Assembly: GCF_014697615.1 (NCBI RefSeq)
Contig: NZ_JACJSD010000007.1
Span: 170,373-234,372, forward strand
Reading direction: 5' to 3'
Origin: Nostoc sp. FACHB-280
GTDB lineage: Bacteria > Cyanobacteriota > Cyanobacteriia > Cyanobacteriales > Nostocaceae
DNA: 64,000 bases
Under the pieces are notes generated by a model, which was given only the letters and a program-made list of their open reading frames with translations, was not told the origin of the DNA and ran no database searches. The stretch's first letter is position 1, and each line of letters starts with the position of its first letter. Shown here piece by piece: positions 1 through 8,484 of the stretch. The position numbers and the translations under genes are program-made.

Positions 1-1195
1 CTGGGGGAATATTTTGATTTACCCCCACACTCATAGCTTTTTGAAATAACCAAGTCACGCTCAAATTTGGTTGATATGGTTGCAGTAATGACAATGCTTG
101 TGCAGATAATTGATTTGTTTGTAGTGCTGCTTCAATCCCAAAAGTTAAACGTTTCAGGTGACGCACCATTGCACCAAAACCACCAAAACTTAACGGCGAT
201 TGACTTCCACTGCTATCTCCGGCTGGCAAAATCCGATTCCAGGGGGTTTTGAGTGGACTATCGCGGTAAGTTGGGAAAAAACCAAATAACGCCCGTTGAA
301 ATTTTAAATCTGACAATTCTACGCCTTGATATGTGGGCAGTAGGCGCAGATATTCTTCAAATAAAGTTTCTAAACTCAAGCGTTGTGGATGGGCATCCAT
401 GTAGGTAAATAAGTAGGTGGTTCTGCCGTCTTTAGCGGGAAAAGCTTCCCAGAAGTATTGGCACTGATTCTGCAAGGATGTAAAGGATAACAACAAATCG
501 CCTGATGGATTTTCCGGAAAACCTTGAGCGCAACTTCCCACAACTAAACATAAAGCATCAGGTTTTTTGCCTTGGCGTGCTTGTTTGCTGATGGGTGAAA
601 GGTGTCCCATTGCATCAATGAGTAATTTAGCAGCAAATTGCTGATTAACAATCACACCATTGGGATGAATGACAACTTCAGTAAAAGGTGTATTTTCTAG
701 TAACTTTCCACCAGCCGCCAGAAATCTATTTTTTAATGTTGCTAGTAAATAAACAGGATCTACGCCAATATTTAGGACGTTTTCTACCCAAATTTCTACA
801 CCACCATAAAAACTTACCCTGGCTGGATTATATTGAGTAGCGATCGCACTTTCTAATTCTGCTTTTGTTAACAAGTTTAATTGCAAAAATACTTCTAATT
901 CTTGGCGCGAAATATTCCATTCTTGTTCTCTGCCTTTTAATATTCCGCGCTCCATTAACGCTACACGCAATCCTCTAACTGCTAAAGCACAACCAATTAA
1001 AATGCCTAAAGTTCCACCGCAAATAATTACATCCCACTCCAGATAATCTAAATCTTGCTGACTTTCCTTGACTACCGTTGGTATGGGTGCAGTATTTTCT
1101 CGAATGGCTGTCAGGATATCATCGGTGCGACGTAATCCCCGCAACACATCACCCGGAAGTTGAGACAGAATTTTTTCGGTTAGTGAACTAGACAT
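1..1195 (-). CDS. cruP: Lycopene cyclase-family flavoprotein CruP, 5' part only
   Basis: Translating the minus strand from the ATG at 1195 gives an uninterrupted frame of about 398 residues that leaves the window at base 1, so the C-terminal third is missing. Near residue 50 there is a Rossmann-type segment (VIICGGTLGILIG) followed by MERGILKGREQEWNIS, and further on IWVENVLNIGV, LVVGSCAQGF, FPTYRDSPL and QSPLSFGGFGAM. This series matches what I recall of plant and cyanobacterial CruP, the paralogue of lycopene cyclase CruA; CruP is a membrane-associated FAD protein of carotenoid metabolism linked to oxidative stress rather than to strong cyclase activity. CruA itself is the main alternative, but the wording of the motifs fits CruP better. 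The gene has no stop in the window, which is why simple ORF calling misses it. Nothing indicates a defect in the visible part. Confidence 0.82.
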   Translation of the reverse strand, partial: MSSSLTEKILSQLPGDVLRGLRRTDDILTAIRENTAPIPTVVKESQQDLDYLEWDVIICGGTLGILIGCALAVRGLRVALMERGILKGREQEWNISRQELEVFLQLNLLTKAELESAIATQYNPARVSFYGGVEIWVENVLNIGVDPVYLLATLKNRFLAAGGKLLENTPFTEVVIHPNGVIVNQQFAAKLLIDAMGHLSPISKQARQGKKPDALCLVVGSCAQGFPENPSGDLLLSFTSLQNQCQYFWEAFPAKDGRTTYLFTYMDAHPQRLSLETLFEEYLRLLPTYQGVELSDLKFQRALFGFFPTYRDSPLKTPWNRILPAGDSSGSQSPLSFGGFGAMVRHLKRLTFGIEAALQTNQLSAQALSLLQPYQPNLSVTWLFQKAMSVGVNQNIPP

Positions 1196-1316
1196 ACAGC
1201 GTTTCTCGGTGGAGTACACTCATGATCGTATCTTTGCGGAATTTGTCTGATTAGTACATTTGTATTAAAATGCTGCTACAATGCCTAACAAGCTCAGTAG
1301 CATTAGCAGAGGAACT

Positions 1317-1805
1317 ATGAAAAAAATTGCACATAGTTACAAAAGTTCCATCTTACCTTCCGCATCACAGTCTGCGATCGCACCTTTACAACCGCCAGAA
1401 GAAAAAATTATCAGTGGTTGGGAGCGTTTAGTAGCCCAAGCCCAAACTATCAATCAAATGGCCGCAGAGTTAGAAACTGAGATTCTAGAATTAAAAGCGA
1501 TCGCTGCTACAATCAACAGTCAAAGAAATTATTGGACAGGAAATGGTAAATCTCGTAAAAACGTTTTTAAATACTTTACAGTCAGTATTCCTTGGGTAAA
1601 ACAAAAGTCAGATGATTCTTTAATTCTGACAACAAGAAAAGTTGATTTATTTCGTGCAGAAAGAGAAGCCGCATCACTCGCACAAAAACTGAGACAGCAC
1701 AATAAAAACCGCAGATTAGCTGCACAAAAACACCGAAAAAACCCACAAAGTGCGGATATTGAACCAAAAACTTTTTCCTTGGGGGCGCTAATCAACAAAT
1801 CTTAA
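1317..1805 (+). CDS. Hypothetical cyanobacterial protein, basic and helical
   Basis: I do not recognise this protein. The open frame reaches back to an ATG at 1281, but the ATG at 1317 is preceded by AGAGGAACT, a good ribosome binding site, so I prefer a 162-residue product beginning MKKIAHSYKS. Residues about 35-70 look like an amphipathic helix rich in Glu, Ala and Leu, and the segment RAEREAASLAQKLRQHNKNRR suggests a second charged helix. The C-terminus is rich in Lys, Gln and Asn. There is no signal peptide or membrane segment. It is divergent from cruP with roughly 120 bp between the starts. Codon use and a HIP1-like GCGATCGC inside the gene match the surroundings. Confidence 0.6.
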   Translation: MKKIAHSYKSSILPSASQSAIAPLQPPEEKIISGWERLVAQAQTINQMAAELETEILELKAIAATINSQRNYWTGNGKSRKNVFKYFTVSIPWVKQKSDDSLILTTRKVDLFRAEREAASLAQKLRQHNKNRRLAAQKHRKNPQSADIEPKTFSLGALINKS

Positions 1806-1976
1806 AGTTATAAAAATTTAACCGTGGTTCACCCAATCGGTTGTAGCGGTTATGCTGATTGAAGTGGCACTGGTAGTTTTTTGCCAGATGCCACGCCCTA
1901 GTTGCATTCTGGCAACAACTAGAATGTCATATCTGGGACGATCAATCAATCAGCGTATAAAAGGGGTAAAAAGAAG

Positions 1977-2306
1977 GTGTTAAATATAAAGACACTTTTG
2001 GTAATTATCGTTGGTTTTTTACCGTCCCTGTTTTCTTTGTGGTTAATTAGGAAAACCCATTTAAGAACAAGGGCGCAGCTTAGACAAGCAGCCATGAATT
2101 TTGCCGGGACAAGGGGTAGACACAATACCCAACTTATGGAGGGCGATCGCTACTACTTAGAAGGAGTAGGCTATTTAATTGGTGACATTAGTTGTAAATT
2201 TAACGCCCGTTCTGGTTATATTCGTTGCGCTGTTAACCCCTGTGGCCCCTGTCAAGGTTGTCGTTACTACGAGCAGAAAGAATTAACTAGTAGCGAATCA
2301 ACTTGA
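1977..2306 (+). CDS. Small membrane-anchored cysteine-rich protein (DUF6464 type)
   Basis: This 109-residue protein starts at a GTG. The first 25 residues form one hydrophobic segment (LLVIIVGFLPSLFSLWLI), so it is probably anchored in a membrane with a soluble C-terminus. The body contains YYLEGVGYLIGDISCKFNAR and then CAVNPCGPCQGCRYYE, with five cysteines in about 40 residues. From memory this pattern is the cyanobacterial family DUF6464, whose function is unknown. The clustered cysteines could bind metal or form disulfides, but that is inference. The GTG directly follows AAGAAG, which is close for a ribosome binding site, so the start may be slightly different. It sits alone between the previous hypothetical gene and the large kinase. 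Confidence 0.65.
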   Translation: MLNIKTLLVIIVGFLPSLFSLWLIRKTHLRTRAQLRQAAMNFAGTRGRHNTQLMEGDRYYLEGVGYLIGDISCKFNARSGYIRCAVNPCGPCQGCRYYEQKELTSSEST

Positions 2307-2602
2307 AGATGAAAAATTGAAACTCGAATCATAATTTTAATGTGTTTTATCCAACTCAACACTTTGCTCTGCAACGTAAAAGTCTTGTAAAGATGAGAAA
2401 ATCAGCCCCAAGACATAAGTAGGTCATCGTGAATATTTATAGTCAGGACAAGGCAAGAGGCAGGAAAAAAGAGAGTTTTAAATCAATTTATCTTTCTTAA
2501 GATAGTGACTTTTTTCTCACTGACTTACTTGTTGTTGTTATTTGTGAGTCAAAAACTAAAACCGGGAACACTGTAACTAAGTGTTTCATTTTTTAACAGT
2601 TT

Positions 2603-5600
2603 ATGGCACCAAATGATGATGATGCGACAACATCTTTACATGAATGTCAAAAACAATTACAACTTGATGTTCAATATCAAAAAATTCTGGCAAGGATTTT
2701 AGCTAAAATTCGGGGATCAGTACCGTTAGAATCTTTGTGTTCAACTTCTTGTCAAGACCTTTGTCGCCAGTTAAAGATTGAGCGTGTAGCAATTTACCAG
2801 TTCAATTCTGATTGGAGTGGTAGTTTTATTAATCGTTTGGGTTTTGCCGAACCACCTTGGAATACGCTGATTGCTTTTGGTCAAGACTTGGTGTGGCAAG
2901 ATTCTCATTTACAAGAAACCCAGGGCGGAAGATATCGCACTAATGAGCCGTTTGCCGTAGCTGATATTTACGATGCAGGTCACGCCCGTTGCCATATTGA
3001 AGTGTTAGAACAGTTTCAGATTCGGGCGTATGCGATCGCACCTATTTTTGTGGGTGCTAAACTCTGGGGTTTACTGGCAGCTTATCAACACTCGGCGGCT
3101 CGACAATGGGAACATCATGAAGTCAAGTTTTTAGCACAAGCCGCCAGTCATTTAGGCATAGCGATGCAGCAAGCCGAAATTATTGAGCAAACCAAACAAC
3201 GCACCGCCGAACTGCAAGATGCGATCGCTAGACAACGGGCTTTAACAGAAGTCGTCGGGAATATTCGCTCATCAGTCAATACCGAAATTATCCTCAACAC
3301 AGCTTGCCAAGAACTCTGCAAACTTCTCAAGCTAGAGAGGGCGGCAGTTTATCGCTTTAATGAAGACTGGAGTGGTGAATTTGTCAGCCAATTTGGGATG
3401 GTGGAAGCGCAGTGGGATCGAATCAGCCCCTTTGGCAAAAATTTGGTGTGGGAAGATACCCACATGCAAGAAACCAAAGGGGGACGCTACCGCAACAACG
3501 AAAGTTTTGTGGTCAACGATATTTACCAAGCTGGTCACTCACGTTGTCACATTGACATTTTAGAGCAATTTAAAATTCGTGCTTATGCCTTAGCACCAAT
3601 CTTTACTGGGCCGAAACTTTGGGGGCTAATTGCCGCCTATCAGCATTCTGGGCCACGCCAATGGGTAAATTACGAAGTTGAGTTTTTGGGACAAGTAGGA
3701 GCGCAATTAGGGGTTGCAATTCAACAAACCGAGAATTTGAACCAATCGAAACAACAAGCAACCGCCTTACAAGAAGCGATCGCTCGTCAACGCGCACTCA
3801 CAGAAGTCGTCGGCAAAATTCGCTCCTCTTTAGATATTGATTTGATTTTGAAAACAACTTGCCAAGAAGTATGTAAGCTGTTGCGAGTCGAGAGAGTTGG
3901 CGTTTATCGCTTTAATCAAGATTGGAGTGGCGAATTTGTGAGTCATTTTGGTATGGTTGAGGCACAGTGGGATAGCATCAATCCCTTTGGCAAAAATCTC
4001 GTTTGGGAAGATACTTATTTACAAGAAACCAAAGGCGGACGTTATCGCAACAACGAACATTTTGCTGTCCACGATATCTACCAAGCTGGACACACTCGCT
4101 GTCACCTCGATATTTTAGAGCAATTTAAAATTCGTGCCTACGCATTGACTCCCATTTTTGTCGGCAGAAATTTGTGGGGCTTATTGGCAGCTTATCAACA
4201 TTCTGCACCACGCTACTGGGATACTGTAGAAGTAGAATTTTTGGGACAGGTAGCCAGCCAACTAGGAGTAGCACTGCAAAGTTCTCAAGTGATGACTCAA
4301 GTGCAGACTCGCGCCGATGAGCTGCACAAATCAGCAGAACAGCGCCGGATTTTATTTGATTTGGTGGTTAAAATCCGAGAATCATTAGATTTAGAGACCA
4401 TCCTCAAGACTACAGTACAGGAAATCAGGCGATCGCTCACAGCAGATCGAGTTGGGATATTTCGCTTTGATCCAAATGTGGGTTTTTGTAGTGGCGAATT
4501 TATCGCTGAAGACGTACTACCTAAATTCGATTCTGCCTTGTCTGTAAAAGTACAAGACTATTGCTTTGGCGACCATTTCGCACCGCAATATCGTCAAGGC
4601 CAAGTGCAAGTAATCTCTGATGTCAACAGCATTGGTTCCAAAGTCCCCCATCTAGATGTCATTGAACGCTTCCAAGTCAAAGCCCAAATTGTTGTCCCCC
4701 TCATGGAAGGTGATGAACTCTGGGGTTTGTTGTGCATTCACCAATGCACCCATGCACGTCATTGGGAAGAAGAAGAACTTGAATTTGTCACCCAAGTAGC
4801 CGCTCAAATCAGCGTTGCTTTGCGTCAAGCCAACTTATTCCAACAATCTAGTTTACTTGGTCAAACCCGTGAAGAAGCAAATCAACTCGCCCAAGCATTG
4901 AACGAGTTACGTACTGCTCAAATGCAAATTATTCACGCCGAAAAAATGGCAAGTTTGGGACAATTAGTCGCGGGAGTTGCCCATGAAATTAACAACCCAA
5001 TTAATTTTATTTACGGCAACTTGCAACACGCGCACCAATATACTCAAGATTTACTACGTTGCGTAAAACTTTATCGCCAACATCATCCCGATGCTGCACC
5101 GGAAATTCGAGAATTTTTTAGCAACACAGAAATCGAATTTCTCTTTGACGATTTACCAAAATTATTTCAGTCTATGCAAGTGGGAAGTGAACGAATTTGT
5201 GAAATTGTCGCCTCTTTACGCAATTTTTCTCGCTTAGATGAAGCTGATTTTAAAGTAGCAAATATTCACGAAGGTATTGACAGTACATTGATGATTTTGC
5301 AACACCGCTTAAAGCCTTCAGGCGATAGCCCTACTATTCATGTCATCAAAGATTATGATTCCTTACCTTTAATTGAATGCTATCCTGGTCAATTAAACCA
5401 AGTATTTATGAATTTGCTCTCTAATGCTATTGATGCTTTAGAAGAGCGAAATGTCCAATCTACTCCTGAATTACTAGCAGCAAAACCTAGCGAAATCCGG
5501 ATTTCTACTGCCCTAATGAATAAAGACTGGATTTCGATTCGGATTGCTGATAATGGATTTGGTGTAGAAGAAAATATCCTGGCGCGATTGTTTGACCCAT

Positions 5601-5800
5601 TTTTTACAACTAAAGTTGTTGGTAAAGGCACAGGGCTAGGGCTTTCTATCAGTTATCAAATTGTTACAGATAAACATAAAGGTAAGATATATTGCCACTC
5701 AGAACTTGGCAAAGGTTCTGAGTTTGTAGTTGAACTACCAATTCGTCAGGTAACAAATAGTAAATCGATAGCTAAAATCAATCCCTCCGAGCCACAATAG
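2603..5800 (+). CDS. Sensor histidine kinase with four GAF domains, three of cyanobacteriochrome type
   Basis: A 1065-residue soluble kinase. After a short helix come three closely similar GAF domains, a fourth more distant GAF (about residues 590-750), a coiled coil and a HisKA/HATPase kinase core. The phospho-acceptor is H794 in [12 protein letters not shown]; the ATP site shows [29 protein letters not shown] and [12 protein letters not shown]1-3 repeat with a period of exactly 185 residues and place Cys-His at C130, C315 and C500. In each, a Trp lies 32 residues before that Cys, with Asp at +2 and Tyr at +13, the pattern of the bilin pocket in red/green cyanobacteriochromes such as AnPixJ. 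GAF4 has DYCF but Pro682 where the bilin cysteine would be. It probably phosphorylates an unlinked response regulator, since it has no receiver domain and none is nearby. Chromophore binding is inferred, the kinase assignment is firm. Confidence 0.93.
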   Translation: MAPNDDDATTSLHECQKQLQLDVQYQKILARILAKIRGSVPLESLCSTSCQDLCRQLKIERVAIYQFNSDWSGSFINRLGFAEPPWNTLIAFGQDLVWQDSHLQETQGGRYRTNEPFAVADIYDAGHARCHIEVLEQFQIRAYAIAPIFVGAKLWGLLAAYQHSAARQWEHHEVKFLAQAASHLGIAMQQAEIIEQTKQRTAELQDAIARQRALTEVVGNIRSSVNTEIILNTACQELCKLLKLERAAVYRFNEDWSGEFVSQFGMVEAQWDRISPFGKNLVWEDTHMQETKGGRYRNNESFVVNDIYQAGHSRCHIDILEQFKIRAYALAPIFTGPKLWGLIAAYQHSGPRQWVNYEVEFLGQVGAQLGVAIQQTENLNQSKQQATALQEAIARQRALTEVVGKIRSSLDIDLILKTTCQEVCKLLRVERVGVYRFNQDWSGEFVSHFGMVEAQWDSINPFGKNLVWEDTYLQETKGGRYRNNEHFAVHDIYQAGHTRCHLDILEQFKIRAYALTPIFVGRNLWGLLAAYQHSAPRYWDTVEVEFLGQVASQLGVALQSSQVMTQVQTRADELHKSAEQRRILFDLVVKIRESLDLETILKTTVQEIRRSLTADRVGIFRFDPNVGFCSGEFIAEDVLPKFDSALSVKVQDYCFGDHFAPQYRQGQVQVISDVNSIGSKVPHLDVIERFQVKAQIVVPLMEGDELWGLLCIHQCTHARHWEEEELEFVTQVAAQISVALRQANLFQQSSLLGQTREEANQLAQALNELRTAQMQIIHAEKMASLGQLVAGVAHEINNPINFIYGNLQHAHQYTQDLLRCVKLYRQHHPDAAPEIREFFSNTEIEFLFDDLPKLFQSMQVGSERICEIVASLRNFSRLDEADFKVANIHEGIDSTLMILQHRLKPSGDSPTIHVIKDYDSLPLIECYPGQLNQVFMNLLSNAIDALEERNVQSTPELLAAKPSEIRISTALMNKDWISIRIADNGFGVEENILARLFDPFFTTKVVGKGTGLGLSISYQIVTDKHKGKIYCHSELGKGSEFVVELPIRQVTNSKSIAKINPSEPQ

Positions 5801-5810
5801 TTAATGTTAA

Positions 5811-5841
5811 GGTGCGTTATGGAAAATCTTCCTAACGCGCC
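5811..5841 (+). terminator. Hairpin after the first GAF kinase
   Basis: GGTGCGTTA at 5811-5819 pairs with TAACGCGCC at 5833-5841, and the inner GGAA/TTCC extends the stem around an AATC loop. It begins 11 bases after the stop codon. There is no run of T after it, so it may act as a 3' end-protecting or attenuating hairpin rather than a classical intrinsic terminator. Confidence 0.5.
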
Positions 5842-5914
5842 ACAAATCTTTGGCGATGCGGTACAGGTAAAATGTGAAGTATAGCAAAGTGCTGAGTGGA
5901 AACTCAGTATTCTT

Positions 5915-6015
5915 ATAGTAATCATATTTGATTTGTGAAAATTGAGAGGCTCATATCCCCGACTTCTTTGAGAAGTCGGGGATCTTTTGGCTTACGAATA
6001 ATTTAGGAATGCTAT
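5915..6015. repeat. 101-bp MITE-like palindromic element, copy A
   Basis: The element begins ATAGTAATCATATTTGATTT and ends TTTAGGAATGCTAT; the two ends are imperfect inverted repeats over roughly 25 bases. The centre (5955-5983) is a perfect 13-bp hairpin built from ATCCCCGACTTCT and its complement. A second copy of the same length is at 25589-25689. No protein is encoded, so it would need a transposase in trans if mobile. Confidence 0.75.
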
Positions 6016-6327
6016 GTATTCGTTTAGTTGATAAATTACATCAAGCTATTAAGTATAAAGTCCTAAATCCGCAACATCCAAACGCCCAAATATTTTTTAC
6101 ATGGTTTAAAAATCTCTACAATTTATAATCGTGTATTTTGCGCTTTCTAAGGAGCGATCGCCGATATGTTTGTAAAATATTAATGGTAGGCATCGCTGTT
6201 TTAATGTAACTTCTAATACATAAATTATTTAGTGTAAATAAAACGATTTTCCCACCTAGAGGAGTTGTGAAATTCCTTGTGGGTGAATAAAGTGAACTGG
6301 GGATGATTGTAGATTTAGGACAATGTA
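6016..6327. other. Intergenic stretch upstream of the site-2 protease
   Basis: AT-rich sequence of about 310 bases with one HIP1-like site near 6155. A minus-strand open frame (6116-6412) overlaps the protease start and has no recognisable content, so I do not count it. I see no convincing promoter. Confidence 0.4.
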
Positions 6328-7524
6328 ATGCAAACAAATTGGAAAATTGGGACTTTATTTGGCATCCCGTTGTTTTTAGACCCTTTGTGGTTTGTGATTT
6401 TAGGACTCGCAACTCTCAATTTTGGTGTGGCTTACCAAGAATGGGGGTCTGTCATCGCCTGGAGTGCTGGGATAGTGATGGCATTGCTGCTATTTGCTTC
6501 GGTATTGTTACACGAATTAGGTCACAGTTTGGCAGCGCGATCGCAAGGTATTAAAGTTAATTCCATCACCCTATTTTTGTTTGGTGGGATTGCGGCAATT
6601 GAAGAAGAATCGAAAACTCCTGGTAAGGCCTTTCAAGTAGCCATCGCCGGGCCTTTGGTCAGTGTGGGGTTGTTTTTCTTATTACGGCTGGTAGCAATTT
6701 TCATCCCTGAGACTAGTCCGCTCAGTATGATGGTGGGAGATTTGGCGAGAATTAACTTGGTTGTCGCCTTATTTAACTTGATTCCTGGCTTACCGTTGGA
6801 TGGCGGTCAGGTGTTAAAAGCGGCACTGTGGAAAGTTACAGGCGATCGCTTTCAAGCAGTACACTGGGCTGCAAGATCAGGGCAAATTCTGGGTTATGCG
6901 GCGATCGCGTTAGGATTTGCGGTAGACTTCTTTACAAGAGAATTAGCACTCGGTTTGTGGATTGCGCTGATTGGTTGGTTTGGGATTCGTAACGCCAACA
7001 CCTACGACCGCGTGACTACCTTACAAGAAACTTTGTTGAAAATGGTCGCTAGTAGTGCGATGACACGCGACTTTCGCGTAGTTGATGCTGGCCAAAGTTT
7101 ACGCGCCTTTGCTGACGCATATTTATTAGAAAGTGCTGCACCACAAGTTTATTTTGCTGCATCCGATGGTCGTTATCGTGGTCTGGTGGCGATTGAGGAT
7201 TTGCGCTTAGTCGAAAGAAGTGAATGGGAAACCCTCACTCTGCAAACTATTGTTCATCCTCTCACAGAAATACCAACAGTCCCCGAATCAACTGCGATCG
7301 CAGAAGTGATTAACAAACTAGAAAATGAACAGTTACCACGTATTACTGTACTTTCTCCGGCTGGTGCGGTAGCTGGCGTAATTGACCGGGGTGATATTGT
7401 GAGTGCAGTTGCACAAAAGTTAAGTATTCCATTCACCGATGTGGAAATTAAGCGGATTAAAGAAGAAGGTAGTTATCCGCCGGGTTTGCAGTTGGGAGTA
7501 ATTGCTAAGTCTACTGTTAATTAA
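6328..7524 (+). CDS. Site-2 protease family intramembrane zinc metalloprotease with CBS-like tail
   Basis: A 398-residue membrane protein. The zinc motif HELGH is at residues 62-66 in a hydrophobic helix, and the second ligand motif NLIPGLPLDGGQ has its Asp at 158; together they define peptidase family M50. Four or more membrane segments occupy residues 10-220. The C-terminal 150 residues look like a pair of CBS domains (for example SSAMTRDFRVVDAGQSL and IVHPLTEIPTVPESTAIAEV), which usually sense nucleotides. This is the cyanobacterial M50-CBS type rather than the PDZ-containing RseP type. A natural substrate would be a membrane-bound regulator; none can be named from the sequence. The ATG is preceded by TAGGACAATGTA, a weak ribosome binding site. 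Confidence 0.92.
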   Translation: MQTNWKIGTLFGIPLFLDPLWFVILGLATLNFGVAYQEWGSVIAWSAGIVMALLLFASVLLHELGHSLAARSQGIKVNSITLFLFGGIAAIEEESKTPGKAFQVAIAGPLVSVGLFFLLRLVAIFIPETSPLSMMVGDLARINLVVALFNLIPGLPLDGGQVLKAALWKVTGDRFQAVHWAARSGQILGYAAIALGFAVDFFTRELALGLWIALIGWFGIRNANTYDRVTTLQETLLKMVASSAMTRDFRVVDAGQSLRAFADAYLLESAAPQVYFAASDGRYRGLVAIEDLRLVERSEWETLTLQTIVHPLTEIPTVPESTAIAEVINKLENEQLPRITVLSPAGAVAGVIDRGDIVSAVAQKLSIPFTDVEIKRIKEEGSYPPGLQLGVIAKSTVN

Positions 7525-7615
7525 ATTTTTAACCGCCGATAAACGCGGATGAATGCAGATAGTTCAGGAAGATGATTTGTGTTTGTTCGTGAGTATTGGC
7601 GGTTATTGTTTGATA

Positions 7616-7885
7616 TCAGAATTTACTAGATTGATATGACCTGACTTTTTGCTTTGCTGCTTGCTGTCTAATGCGTTTAGTTTCAACTTTATTTGGTACG
7701 TGAGGTCTTTCACTTAATACCTGTTTTAATTCTGCGTAAGTAATTTTAATTCCAGAGCCTTTAGGAAAATCACCATTGTTATAGATAACATAACCATCGG
7801 GATGGAAGAACCACTTATAGCAATTATTTTTAATGCCGAGAAGTTCCTTTGTATGCAATTTTCTTAACCAATCTATTCCCTTCAT
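7616..7885 (-). CDS. Small unknown protein, downstream member of a tandem pair
   Basis: I do not recognise this 89-residue protein. The start at 7885 gives MKGIDWLRKLHTKELLGIK and is preceded by GGAG six bases away; the open frame itself extends to 7897. The second half, from YVIYNNGDFP through the basic tail KRIRQQAAKQKVRSYQSSK, is almost identical to the neighbouring gene at 8009-8272, while residues 20-35 differ. The basic C-terminus could contact nucleic acid, but that is only a possibility. It is soluble and has no cysteine-rich or catalytic motif. Confidence 0.6.
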   Translation of the reverse strand: MKGIDWLRKLHTKELLGIKNNCYKWFFHPDGYVIYNNGDFPKGSGIKITYAELKQVLSERPHVPNKVETKRIRQQAAKQKVRSYQSSKF

Positions 7886-8335
7886 GAACATCTCCAAAAA
7901 AATAATCCACAGTAATCAAGTTTTCAACTCACTCTCCCATTCTTCTTCGCATTAGTACTTCCGCAGGATAAGGGAGTCATAATGTGTCTGCTACATAATT
8001 GTGTTCACCTACTTACTAGATTGATATGACCTGACTTTTTGCTTTGCTGCTTGCTGTCTGATACGTTTAGTTTCAGCTTTATTTGGTACGTGAGGTCTTT
8101 CACTTAATACCTGTTTTAATTCTTCGTAGGTAATCTTAATTCCAGAGTCTGGAGGAAAATCCCCATTGTTATAGATAATATAACCACAATACAGAAAATA
8201 CTGAGAATAATCATTTTTAATTGTGAGAATTTGCTTTGTATGCAATGTTCTTAACCAATCTATGCCGTTCATGAACATCTCCAAAAAAATAATCAACACT
8301 AATCAAGTTGTCAACTCTCTCTCCCACTCTTCTTT
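7620..8335. repeat. Tandem duplication of a small gene and its leader
   Basis: Two units of roughly 320 bases (about 7620-7945 and 8013-8335) carry the same small gene in the same orientation together with the upstream sequence CCAAAAAAATAATC and the following CTCTCCCA(C/T)TCTTCTT. The coding 3' halves are nearly identical and the 5' quarters have diverged, which points to a fairly recent duplication with uneven divergence or partial gene conversion. Confidence 0.8.
8009..8272 (-). CDS. Small unknown protein, upstream member of a tandem pair
   Basis: An 87-residue paralogue of the gene at 7616-7885. The start at 8272 (MNGIDWLRTLHTKQILTIK) has GGAG six bases upstream, exactly as in its partner, although the open frame reaches a TTG at 8299. 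Shared features are IIYNNGDFP, GIKITYEELKQVLSERP and the basic tail. Residues 20-33 differ (NDYSQYFLYCG here, NNCYKWFFHPDG in the partner), so the two copies may be adapting to different partners. Function is unknown. The two genes are 123 bases apart and could be co-transcribed, although each has its own copied leader. Confidence 0.6.
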   Translation of the reverse strand: MNGIDWLRTLHTKQILTIKNDYSQYFLYCGYIIYNNGDFPPDSGIKITYEELKQVLSERPHVPNKAETKRIRQQAAKQKVRSYQSSK

Positions 8336-8484
8336 GCGGCTCTGCGCCTCTGCGTGAGATAAACGTTTTTTCGTGTATGGGACACTACCTTTAGTTATTA
8401 AAAATAATATAACCCACGAAAGAGTCAGAGCTTGGATATATTCTCTAACATCGGTAAAGATGCTCTGGTTTCTAAGTGGCAATC

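Noticed and set aside
67..252. 61-codon plus-strand frame
   Set aside because: It is antisense to cruP, which has an uninterrupted and recognisable protein on the other strand.
6116..6412. 98-codon minus-strand frame
   Set aside because: It overlaps the start of the site-2 protease, has no motif, and its composition is like random AT-rich DNA.
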